This document shows, piece by piece, positions 42,068-49,354 of a DNA stretch of 64,000 nucleotides (position 1 is the first letter of the stretch; each line of letters begins with the position of its first letter). Under the pieces are notes generated by a model that worked only from the letters and a program-made list of their open reading frames with translations, had not been told where the DNA came from and made no database searches. This DNA is from an uncultured Bacillaceae bacterium (lineage in GTDB: Bacteria > Bacillota > Bacilli > Bacillales > Bacillaceae_L): positions 744,001 to 808,000 of the forward strand of contig CANMHG010000001.1 of assembly GCA_947497585.1 (NCBI GenBank), read 5' to 3'. A program made the position numbers and the translations under genes.

Positions 42068-43555
42068 TTATTGCCTCTCTTTTGATGTTGACCAATGTTC
42101 TGTTTTTTCCAGTTCACTGGCTAGTTGAAATAATATATCTTCTTTACCACGGGCAGCAATAAATTGAACGCCACATGGAAGACCATCCTTCGTTACATGC
42201 ATAGGAACACTTATTGCTGGTTGACCTGTTAAATTAGCTAGCTGGGTAAATGGTGTCCGCATTAGACTGTTTTTGGCAATTTGATCTATGATTCCTGCTT
42301 TTCTTAGAAGATTGCCAGAACCTATTTTACCAACAATGTTTATCAATAATTTTTCCACTGACTTGGGCTCTAGTTCACCAATTTTAGCTGGAGGATAAGC
42401 TGTTGTAGGTGTTATATAGAGATCATATCTAGAATGAAATTCCTCCATTTGAAACGCAGCAATATCCCATTCTCTTAATCCCAGAACAAATTCTTCAGCA
42501 CTTGTTGCTTTACCTAGTAAACCAAGTAGCCAAGTGGAAGGTTCAACATCAGATTGCTTCGCTTTTCGACCTAAAACACCCTCTAGTGAAGCTATTGATG
42601 CTGCTACCTCTCCAAAATATAAGGTCAAGTAACTTCTAAGTAATTTGTAGCCTTCAACAGGAGCTTCCTTTTCATCAACATTGTGACCTAAAGACTCAAG
42701 TAGCTTTACTGTCTTAAGAACTGCTTCTTTGCATTCTGGATGTACATCAGTTTCTAACGGAGATTTTAAAGAAAAAGCAAAGGTTAGTTTCTTAGGCATT
42801 GGTGTATTTACTACATCTAGGTAACTCCCTTCATAAGGAGGTGCATGATAGGCGGCTCCTTTTTCATGGATTTTTAGTACATCAAGGATTGCCGCACTAT
42901 CTCGAACTGATTTTGTTAGAACATGGTCAACAGAAGCACCTTGCCAGTTTCTCCCGGTTATAGGACCAACTGGTGTTCTTCCTCTTGTTGGCTTCATTCC
43001 AAACAAACCACAGTATGCACCCGGAATTCGAATGGAGCCTCCACCATCATTTGCCCCTGCTAGAGGTACCATTCCTGATGCAACCGCTGCAGCTGAACCA
43101 CCACTTGAACCTCCAGGTGTATAACCTGTATTCCATGGATTCCTTGTGGGACCGTATTGCTTAGGTTCAGTAATACCCATTAATGCAAATTCAGGCACAT
43201 TTGTTTGCCCTACAAAGAGGAGACCCGCTTTTCTTAATCTATTGACATATTCAGTATCCTGTTTCGCTATGTAACCTTGTAAAGCATTAGATCCGGAAGA
43301 AATCTTTTCTCCCTTTACTTCCTGAGTTATGTCCTTTAATAACATCGGAACTCCAGCGAATGGTCCATTTGGATTAACGCTTACCGCTGATTGTCTAGCT
43401 TGCTCATACATTTTATTAATAACTGCATTAAGATCTGGATTATGGAGTTCAATTCTTTTAATCGCTTCTTCTACTAGTTCAATCGGCTGAACTTCTTTCT
43501 TTTTAATAAGTTCAGCCAACCCGAGTGCATCATAATCATTATAAGCAATCCCCAT
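42068..43555 (-). CDS. Amidase signature family protein
   Basis: This is an amidase-signature enzyme of 495 residues. The catalytic Lys lies in LLKDITQEV, and the Ser-cisSer pair and nucleophile are in TPGGSSGGSAAAVASGMVPLAGANDGGGSIRIPGAYCG (given here as the conserved region). The GatA-like C-terminal ends with GLPCGVQFIAARGKED. No gatB or gatC is adjacent, so it is a stand-alone amidase of unknown substrate rather than the tRNA amidotransferase. I start at the ATG eight bases after GGAG. Confidence 0.88.
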   Translation of the reverse strand: MGIAYNDYDALGLAELIKKKEVQPIELVEEAIKRIELHNPDLNAVINKMYEQARQSAVSVNPNGPFAGVPMLLKDITQEVKGEKISSGSNALQGYIAKQDTEYVNRLRKAGLLFVGQTNVPEFALMGITEPKQYGPTRNPWNTGYTPGGSSGGSAAAVASGMVPLAGANDGGGSIRIPGAYCGLFGMKPTRGRTPVGPITGRNWQGASVDHVLTKSVRDSAAILDVLKIHEKGAAYHAPPYEGSYLDVVNTPMPKKLTFAFSLKSPLETDVHPECKEAVLKTVKLLESLGHNVDEKEAPVEGYKLLRSYLTLYFGEVAASIASLEGVLGRKAKQSDVEPSTWLLGLLGKATSAEEFVLGLREWDIAAFQMEEFHSRYDLYITPTTAYPPAKIGELEPKSVEKLLINIVGKIGSGNLLRKAGIIDQIAKNSLMRTPFTQLANLTGQPAISVPMHVTKDGLPCGVQFIAARGKEDILFQLASELEKTEHWSTSKERQ

Positions 43556-43651
43556 TTTATCATCTCCGTTGTTCATGTTACCTACAGTATAGTCGAAAGA
43601 ATATTCTGAAATCAATAAAAATGGACCTCTAATAGGCCCTTGTTTAAGTCA

Positions 43652-44146
43652 CTATTCAGTCGTTGATTGGTACAGGTTAGTATTTTGACCAACTTTCTTT
43701 ATTTTCTCTACAAGGGTCTGGAATCCATATAGCATTACAGCTTTAAACGTAAACAAGGCTAGTAGCTGCATTCTGGTAAACCTAATAAGCGAACCAATTC
43801 CTATTTTCGTAAGCCAATTCATAAGTGGATAGACAAAAGCTAAGTGGACAAGGAAGTTCGTTACTATATATAGCAAGAAGTTACCAAAGGTGAAGCGTAA
43901 TATCCACAAAGTTCCAACCGTAAAAGGCCCCAAAAGGAAAGGAGTCATTCCGTTCATTTTAGGGTGTAGTTTCTCAAAAAACCACCACCATTTACGTTTT
44001 TCGGCAAAAAGACCTTCAAAATGTACAAATGTAATAATAAAAATTGTTGCAGGTAAAAATCTTTTAATATATTTCTTTCCTAGAATAGGTATTGAGAGCC
44101 AAGGTAGTAACATTGCTGCGAGCAATAACCATCTATTTGTATTCAT
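43652..44146 (-). CDS. Integral membrane protein, CBO0543-like
   Basis: This 164-residue protein has about four to five hydrophobic spans and the conserved-looking stretch FAEKRKWWWFFEKLHPK. That feature brings to mind the CBO0543 family of uncharacterised Firmicute membrane proteins. The start is the ATG behind AAGGTGG. It stands alone between the amidase gene and a divergent small ORF. No function can be given. Confidence 0.7.
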   Translation of the reverse strand: MNTNRWLLLAAMLLPWLSIPILGKKYIKRFLPATIFIITFVHFEGLFAEKRKWWWFFEKLHPKMNGMTPFLLGPFTVGTLWILRFTFGNFLLYIVTNFLVHLAFVYPLMNWLTKIGIGSLIRFTRMQLLALFTFKAVMLYGFQTLVEKIKKVGQNTNLYQSTTE

Positions 44147-44252
44147 ATAACCGCTCACCACCTTTTTAAGCAATAGTTTGCGCTAAAGAGGTTTCAATGA
44201 TGTATTTAATTTTACAAAGATAGAATACTAAAAAATAACTAGGAGGCTTTCA

Positions 44253-44405
44253 ATGGATACAATCGATATTCTTGTTTTTATTTTTCTGTTCCCTGGTTAT
44301 ATTTTTGGTCTATTTACCGCTATAAAAATTGTGAATAATAACGATAATGCAATTGTTTGGCGCGTTCAAAACAGAGGTGATTTTGTTTCTCCAAGGATTA
44401 CATAA
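44253..44405 (+). CDS. Small membrane protein (50 aa)
   Basis: A perfect AGGAGG lies seven bases before the ATG. The peptide has a single hydrophobic span (about residues 6-25) followed by a polar tail with VWRVQNRGDF. Nothing known is recognised. Together with the next small plus-strand gene it forms a short strand switch inside a minus-strand region. Confidence 0.55.
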   Translation: MDTIDILVFIFLFPGYIFGLFTAIKIVNNNDNAIVWRVQNRGDFVSPRIT

Positions 44406-44536
44406 AATAATACATTAACTTATATTGCATTAACTGTAACTGGTTTTTTTTCAATACTCTTCTACAACATTGCTAAAAAAAGGTATAAATGAAACTCGCG
44501 GATTTGCACCACCTTAGTAAATGGAGGTGATTGAAG

Positions 44537-44683
44537 GTGACTGATCAAAACCCAGTTGAATTTACAGGAAGAGTTCTAGATCGAAGAAATAATCTAACAG
44601 GACCTGAAGATGGCGAAAAACCATCTTACCCTAAAAGGCCAAAAAATGTTTCTATTAAACCAACGAACAGTAAAAAAGGGTAA
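44537..44683 (+). CDS. Small basic soluble protein (48 aa)
   Basis: It starts at GTG after GGAGGTGAT with a five-base gap. The product is short and polar, rich in Pro, Lys and Asn (RVLDRRNNLTGPEDGEKP, then KRPKN), with no membrane span. A hairpin with a T-rich tail follows at 44701. I do not recognise it; small basic peptides of this sort are common among Bacillus stationary-phase or spore genes, which is only an analogy. Confidence 0.5.
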   Translation: MTDQNPVEFTGRVLDRRNNLTGPEDGEKPSYPKRPKNVSIKPTNSKKG

Positions 44684-44700
44684 GGATGAAAAGAGAGTTC

Positions 44701-44724
44701 AGGCTGCTGTCATCACAACAGCCT
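44701..44724. terminator. Bidirectional terminator between small genes
   Basis: AGGCTGCTGT and ACAACAGCCT pair with one mismatch around a four-base loop. It lies between the convergent genes ending at 44683 and 44735. Confidence 0.65.
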
Positions 44725-44734
44725 ATCTTTCCCT

Positions 44735-44965
44735 TTAGCTTTGAGTATCTCGTTTTTCTAGATAATCTTCATACGCTTTTTCAACTCTACTTTTAGAGGG
44801 AGAGATAGAAGATATCTTCTTATGTATTTCTGTTAGAAGATATAGACCCCTAAAAATACAACCTACTACAATACCAAACGCAATAATTCCACCTACTAAT
44901 GGTCCCATTATAAACAAGACAAAACCTAATAGTGCGCTAAGCACCATTGACATAAGTAAATACAT
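44735..44965 (-). CDS. Small membrane protein (76 aa)
   Basis: Two hydrophobic spans (about residues 3-20 and 23-44) are Gly-rich (GPLVGGIIAFGIVVG). A charged cytoplasmic tail with KSRVEKAYEDYLEKRD follows. GGAGG lies six bases upstream of the ATG. No family is recognised. It is convergent with the small basic gene on the plus strand. Confidence 0.6.
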   Translation of the reverse strand: MYLLMSMVLSALLGFVLFIMGPLVGGIIAFGIVVGCIFRGLYLLTEIHKKISSISPSKSRVEKAYEDYLEKRDTQS

Positions 44966-45092
44966 ACTAGCCCTCCGTTTTTAAGCTTTATTATCAAATT
45001 TAACTAATTCTAAAGATGAGAATGTTTTATATGGTTCGACAAAGCATTTTTTGTAAAGTTTATCATATAAGTAAACTATTTTTTCAAAAAAA

Positions 45093-45114
45093 AAGCGATC
45101 CCCATAGGTCGCTT
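45093..45114 (-). terminator. Terminator of the nucleotidyltransferase gene
   Basis: AAGCGA and TCGCTT form the stem base, followed by nine T on the minus strand, just past the stop codon. Confidence 0.75.
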
Positions 45115-45122
45115 ATTACTAA

Positions 45123-45848
45123 TTATATATTTTTCTTTCCTAGTGAATACCCTTCAAACAATCTTCCACCATGGGGTTCTAGTACACTATCTACTATTTG
45201 AACTACTTTATGTTTTTCGCCCGTTTTATAAAAACTATCAAAAGCGTGTACAAAATGATTTGCAAACTCTATATCATGTTCCTTTAATGACCGGACAATC
45301 CATTTAGAAGTACCAATCCATTTTTTATTCGATCTTAACACAAACTCACTTACCATATCAGCGAGAGTTCCTGCTATAAAAATGTCTTCAGATCTTATTT
45401 TACTTCCTATAAAATCATCCAAGGTATCCGTAATAAAATAGCGTTTCATTCTTATAGTGTCTGTAGACCATTCTTCGGGACCGCGCTGTAACAGTTCGCT
45501 TGCTTCATCCTTTATTGAGCTAATAATGCCACTATCCTTTAAAACAATACTTTCTGAAACCATCCTGGGTAATGAAGGTCTAGCTCTTTCACAATCACTT
45601 TTAAAAAAAGATTTGTATGTGTTTAAATTATGGACAAATAGTTCGATAGGCCACCCAAACTTAATGGTTGATTCCCTGTAAGAATAATCAATTTGGCTAT
45701 CAAACACAATAATATCAAGATCGGATGTTTCCGTAGCTTCCCCTCTTACAACACTACCTGCTAGCAGTGCTCCATTGCAATCAGGATAAAACATGTTTAC
45801 AAACATTTCAGCTGCTTCAATTGGATTAATGATCTTTACCTCTCCCAC
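45123..45848 (-). CDS. Nucleotidyltransferase domain protein
   Basis: The pol-beta-type motif LLAGSVVRGEATETSDLDIIVFD (Gly-Ser with the DLD metal-binding pair, about residues 29-51) is complete. A helical C-terminal part (about 120-220) follows, with DTLDDFIGSK and LADMVSEFVL. Such stand-alone transferases modify small molecules, including aminoglycosides, or act in other nucleotidylation. The substrate cannot be told, and a third carboxylate is only likely. It starts at GTG, nine bases after AGGAG. Confidence 0.8.
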   Translation of the reverse strand: MGEVKIINPIEAAEMFVNMFYPDCNGALLAGSVVRGEATETSDLDIIVFDSQIDYSYRESTIKFGWPIELFVHNLNTYKSFFKSDCERARPSLPRMVSESIVLKDSGIISSIKDEASELLQRGPEEWSTDTIRMKRYFITDTLDDFIGSKIRSEDIFIAGTLADMVSEFVLRSNKKWIGTSKWIVRSLKEHDIEFANHFVHAFDSFYKTGEKHKVVQIVDSVLEPHGGRLFEGYSLGKKNI

Positions 45849-45865
45849 AATTAAACTCTCCTATA

Positions 45866-46156
45866 TTATCGAATTTGCTTTGCCCACCGCAAATAATAGA
45901 CATTCACTGCTAAAAAGTAGATGGCTGCTGATCCAATACTAAAAGCGATGAAATTAGTAAGCTTATACTCCTTTAATTGTAGATCAGTATTATAGTAGAA
46001 TTGCAACTCTTCATTAAGTGATAATGGAACAGTGAAAATGGTTAGCAGCATGCCTATAGTTAGGAAAACACCAAAATAATTTAACACAGCACGTAAGGTT
46101 AAGGATTTTTTCGTTTGACTAATTGTTTTCGCATTAGGCTCATAATTAACCTGCAT
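45866..46156 (-). CDS. Small membrane protein (96 aa)
   Basis: The protein has a polar N-terminus of about 20 residues and two hydrophobic spans (about 27-46 and 68-87). Between them is a loop, and a basic RWAKQIR tail ends it. AAGGAGG precedes the ATG. No family is recognised. It may be cotranscribed with the membrane protein gene upstream (30-base gap). Confidence 0.6.
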   Translation of the reverse strand: MQVNYEPNAKTISQTKKSLTLRAVLNYFGVFLTIGMLLTIFTVPLSLNEELQFYYNTDLQLKEYKLTNFIAFSIGSAAIYFLAVNVYYLRWAKQIR

Positions 46157-46186
46157 TTGAAACCTCCTTACTTTATTAAGTAATCT

Positions 46187-46792
46187 CTATGAATACGTTC
46201 TATTACCATAAAAGGATTCATTAAAGGTAGAGGAATGATGGTTATGTATATTTTCATCATTGTCAATATTCCAAACAGGACCAAATAAGCTTGATAGTAG
46301 TAAAATCAAAACAAAAATGACAGAAATGGTCAAAGGGTTTCGTAAAGAGGAAATCAGCCCATTATTTCTAGATTCTTTTACAATTAAGTATAGTAAGGTA
46401 AATGACAATACTAAAAAGACAACAAAGAATAACCGTGTAGATATTTCATGATAAAGTGGCAAAATCATTTCACCTAACATCGCACCCATCATTCCACCCA
46501 TTAATCCTGATAATATGCCATCAAGAGATGCGATAATACCATAAAATGAACCAAATACACCACCAATTATGATGGCAATACCGACACTATAAACAGTTGA
46601 AATAAATAAGTTACCCTTAAATGCGATGCCGAATATAACTCCACTTAAGAGACCCACAATCATTCCAATCCCCATTGCAACAACCATACCTGACATCAAA
46701 GAAACGTTGCTTTTATTTTGTAAGCTTATGTAAAAAAGAATAATTAACATGAAGCATACGACCAAAATCATCGATAGCAAACCGGCAGACAT
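46187..46792 (-). CDS. Glycine-rich integral membrane protein (201 aa)
   Basis: About five to six hydrophobic spans are present. Several are rich in Gly and Met (GMIVGLLSGVIFGIAFKG, GGVFGSFYGIIASLDGILSGLMGGMMGAML), as in glycine-zipper-like membrane helices. A short His/Asn-rich tail (NIHNHHSS) ends the protein and could bind metal, though this is a guess. I start at the ATG behind GGGGG; an earlier TTG 45 bases upstream is weaker. I do not recognise a family. Confidence 0.65.
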   Translation of the reverse strand: MSAGLLSMILVVCFMLIILFYISLQNKSNVSLMSGMVVAMGIGMIVGLLSGVIFGIAFKGNLFISTVYSVGIAIIIGGVFGSFYGIIASLDGILSGLMGGMMGAMLGEMILPLYHEISTRLFFVVFLVLSFTLLYLIVKESRNNGLISSLRNPLTISVIFVLILLLSSLFGPVWNIDNDENIHNHHSSTFNESFYGNRTYS

Positions 46793-46855
46793 AGTTCGTT
46801 TCCCCCTTGTTGTAGATAGTTCATTATATGTGGACAAGAGAGAAAATAGTAATCT

Positions 46856-47407
46856 TTACTGTTTTCGCTTGTTTTTAAACAGTACAAAAAACAAGATACC
46901 GAGTGATACTATAGAAAATACGAGTTTTTGCTGCCATTCCAATTGGAAGACATAATAAACAGAATAAGCCTCGATCAGTAGTGCTGGAACTTTACCGATC
47001 GTACTTGCTACCGTAAATAATCCTACAGATACCTTTCCTATTGCTCCTGCAAAGGTAACGAGTCCAGATGGAACAAATGGTAACAATCTTAGTGAGAGTA
47101 TAAGCAAAAACGCATCTTTACCTTCAGATTGGATTAACTTACCTAGCTTAGGATATTTCTCTAAATGTCTCTTAGAAATATTCTTAAAACCTTTTCTATA
47201 TAATAGGAAAGCGACTAGTGCACCTATCGTTTCACCAGCAAAAGAAATCAATGTTCCTTGAACAAAACCAAAGAACAGGATATTAGCAGCTGTAACAAAG
47301 ACACTTGGAACAATTCCCAATACTGCAACAAACACACTTGCTAACAAACTAATAAGTATTGCTAGCTCTTTATATTGAAAAAACAAATCTAAAATTCTTT
47401 CTTCCAT
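46856..47407 (-). CDS. TVP38/TMEM64 (DedA-like) family membrane protein
   Basis: The SNARE-associated Golgi protein (VTT) fold is shown by FVTAANILFFGFVQGTLISFAGETIGALVAFLLYRKGF and LLILSLRLLPFVPSGLVTFAGAIGKVSVGLF, with a re-entrant loop motif. Members act in lipid or envelope homeostasis, as far as known. The 183-residue size is usual. It follows a 52-bp repeat array upstream. Confidence 0.85.
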   Translation of the reverse strand: MEERILDLFFQYKELAILISLLASVFVAVLGIVPSVFVTAANILFFGFVQGTLISFAGETIGALVAFLLYRKGFKNISKRHLEKYPKLGKLIQSEGKDAFLLILSLRLLPFVPSGLVTFAGAIGKVSVGLFTVASTIGKVPALLIEAYSVYYVFQLEWQQKLVFSIVSLGILFFVLFKNKRKQ

Positions 47408-47469
47408 GAAATCACCAAACTATACTAATTTGTATTGTGAAAATAGAACAACCAGCAAAGTTAGCTTTA

Positions 47470-47668
47470 TGAAGGACTTTTCCCTTACATACCTGCCTTC
47501 TTTTGTCCTTCATAGCCTTAATGAAGGACTTTTCCTTTACATGTCTTTCTCCTTTTGTCCTTCATCACCTTTATGAAGGACTTTTCCTTTACATGTCTGC
47601 CTTGTTTTGTCCTTCATCGCCTTTATGAGGGACATTTCCTTTACATGTCTTTCTCCTTTTGTCCTTCA
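47470..47668. repeat. Intergenic tandem array, 52-bp period, four units
   Basis: TGAAGGAC (or TGAGGGAC) starts at 47470, 47522, 47574 and 47626. GTCCTTCA starts at 47505, 47557, 47609 and 47661. Both series step by exactly 52 bases. Each unit is a 43-base hairpin with eight-base arms, and the arms of adjacent units also pair across a nine-base spacer. It separates dacC from the TVP38 gene. Confidence 0.92.
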
Positions 47669-47695
47669 TAAGCTTAATAATGGTGGTACGAAATG

Positions 47696-47735
47696 AAAAA
47701 GCATGATGATTATTTGCGAAATCAACATGCTTTTT
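47696..47735. terminator. Terminator-like hairpin downstream of dacC
   Basis: AAAAAGCATG and CATGCTTTTT form a perfect ten-base stem, with GATT/AATC pairs inside. The T-run suits either strand. Confidence 0.7.
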
Positions 47736-47871
47736 ACTAATGTTCTTTATGGTTTGCTTCTTCAAAAACCTACCACCTTTGTTTAACCCTTAACTAATTA
47801 TACCATTTTTCAAGAATTTCGCATCCTTCAACTGTATATGTAATATCTCAATCTTTACCATGCAGCCTACC

Positions 47872-49347
47872 TTAATGGTTTGAAATCAACTCAATCATCT
47901 TATCTTCAATTGCTTTTCCCTTTGTGTTCTCGAGTAAATTATTCAGAATAATTGAGAAGATTAGCTTATTTCCACTTTTCGTATCTATAAAACCAGATAT
48001 TGAACTTACTGTTGTCAAAGTTCCTGTTTTAGCATGGACATTCCCAACTGTATTTAGACGATGTCGTAAAGTTCCCCCAATCATCCTATCCCCATTACCT
48101 GCAACAGGTAGTGATTGAAGATAAACAGGGAACCAGGCTTGTGATTGGCTTTTGAAAAGTAGTTTTGAGATTTCATTAGTTGGTATTAAGTTAATATGAG
48201 AAATACCTGAACCATCTCGAATAACAAACGAACCTGTATTCAGTCCAAGTTTTGTCATCTCTAAATCCATAACTTCGAGTCCGCTTTCCCACGTCCCAGA
48301 ACCTTTTATGACCCTCCCCATCTCCTTAATCAATGTTTCAGCATGAACATTATTGCTAAGCTTCATAAAGGGAATTAATAATTCCTTTAACGGCATTGAA
48401 CAGTGAACAGTGATAGGTGTTGCCTCATCCGGGGTCTTATCATATCCTGTTTTACCTAACACTTTAATCCCTTCTTTTTCTAGTGCAAGTTTAAAAAGGT
48501 CTAAAGCAAGGCCAGTTGGCTCCCACACAGCAACCCACTCTTTGTAAGGTTTTGAGTCAAGCGGTATTTTTCCTTTAATCAAAATTTCATTTGTCCCATG
48601 TTTACGGGTTATTTCAAGCTTCTTCTCTTCTTCTATCTCAACTGTTTGAACCTGGTTTTGTATAACAATATAGCTTGTTTTAGGTATTACTTTTATGATA
48701 GCTTTTTTTCCCGATTCATCAGCAGGTCGGACGCTGATTCGCACTGCTCCTGTATCATAATCTTTATCCGGAGACGCTGTAAGAGCAGAAATTTGTCCAC
48801 CATAATAAGAGGTCTCATCACTCCAAGGTAAATCTACTGAATATCTTACATTATCATACCAAGTGTCATCAGCTAAAAGATCACCACGAACAAATTTAAT
48901 ACCCTTTTTCGCAAGCTCAGATGCCATCTGTTCAAAGTCTTCTAATAATAGGGTTGGGTCTCCTTTTCCTTTTAAATACAAATTCCCCTTTACGGTATTA
49001 CTACTAATCTTCCCATCGGTCAGAAGCTCTGTCTTAAAAGTATAATTCTCACCAAGTACGGACAGTGCAGCAGCGGCCGTTAACAATTTCATGTTAGAAG
49101 CCGGCCGCAACCTCATATTGCCATTATGCTGATAAAGCAGCTCCCCTGTTGTTTGGGATCGAATACTAACTCCAACAACAGTTCCCTGTAATTCTGGATC
49201 ATTTTTCAAGAAGAGGTTGAGCTCTGACGGTAAAGAACCTATCCCCCCTGCTGCATGTCCTGTTTGATTCGGTAAACTACAAATAGTTGCTATCAACAGT
49301 AGAAGAATTACCTTCATATTAATAATCTTTTTGATAACTTTTACCAC
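47872..49347 (-). CDS. dacC: D-alanyl-D-alanine carboxypeptidase/endopeptidase (PBP4a)
   Basis: This 491-residue protein has the same length as B. subtilis DacC and a signal peptide ending near GHAAGG. Peptidase S13 motifs are SNMK (SxxK), SNNVHAE (SxN) and HAKTGTL (KTG). A long insert of about 200 residues in the catalytic domain is typical of this class. It trims D-Ala peptides of peptidoglycan outside the membrane. The GTG used here lies close to AAAGGTGG; an ATG ten codons on is an alternative start. It follows the helicase gene by eight bases. Confidence 0.92.
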   Translation of the reverse strand: MVKVIKKIINMKVILLLLIATICSLPNQTGHAAGGIGSLPSELNLFLKNDPELQGTVVGVSIRSQTTGELLYQHNGNMRLRPASNMKLLTAAAALSVLGENYTFKTELLTDGKISSNTVKGNLYLKGKGDPTLLLEDFEQMASELAKKGIKFVRGDLLADDTWYDNVRYSVDLPWSDETSYYGGQISALTASPDKDYDTGAVRISVRPADESGKKAIIKVIPKTSYIVIQNQVQTVEIEEEKKLEITRKHGTNEILIKGKIPLDSKPYKEWVAVWEPTGLALDLFKLALEKEGIKVLGKTGYDKTPDEATPITVHCSMPLKELLIPFMKLSNNVHAETLIKEMGRVIKGSGTWESGLEVMDLEMTKLGLNTGSFVIRDGSGISHINLIPTNEISKLLFKSQSQAWFPVYLQSLPVAGNGDRMIGGTLRHRLNTVGNVHAKTGTLTTVSSISGFIDTKSGNKLIFSIILNNLLENTKGKAIEDKMIELISNH

Positions 49348-49354
49348 CTTTCAA

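Noticed and set aside
45123..45848. Toxin-antitoxin MNT/HEPN pair for the nucleotidyltransferase
   Set aside because: No HEPN partner gene is adjacent, and the protein is longer than typical MNT antitoxins.
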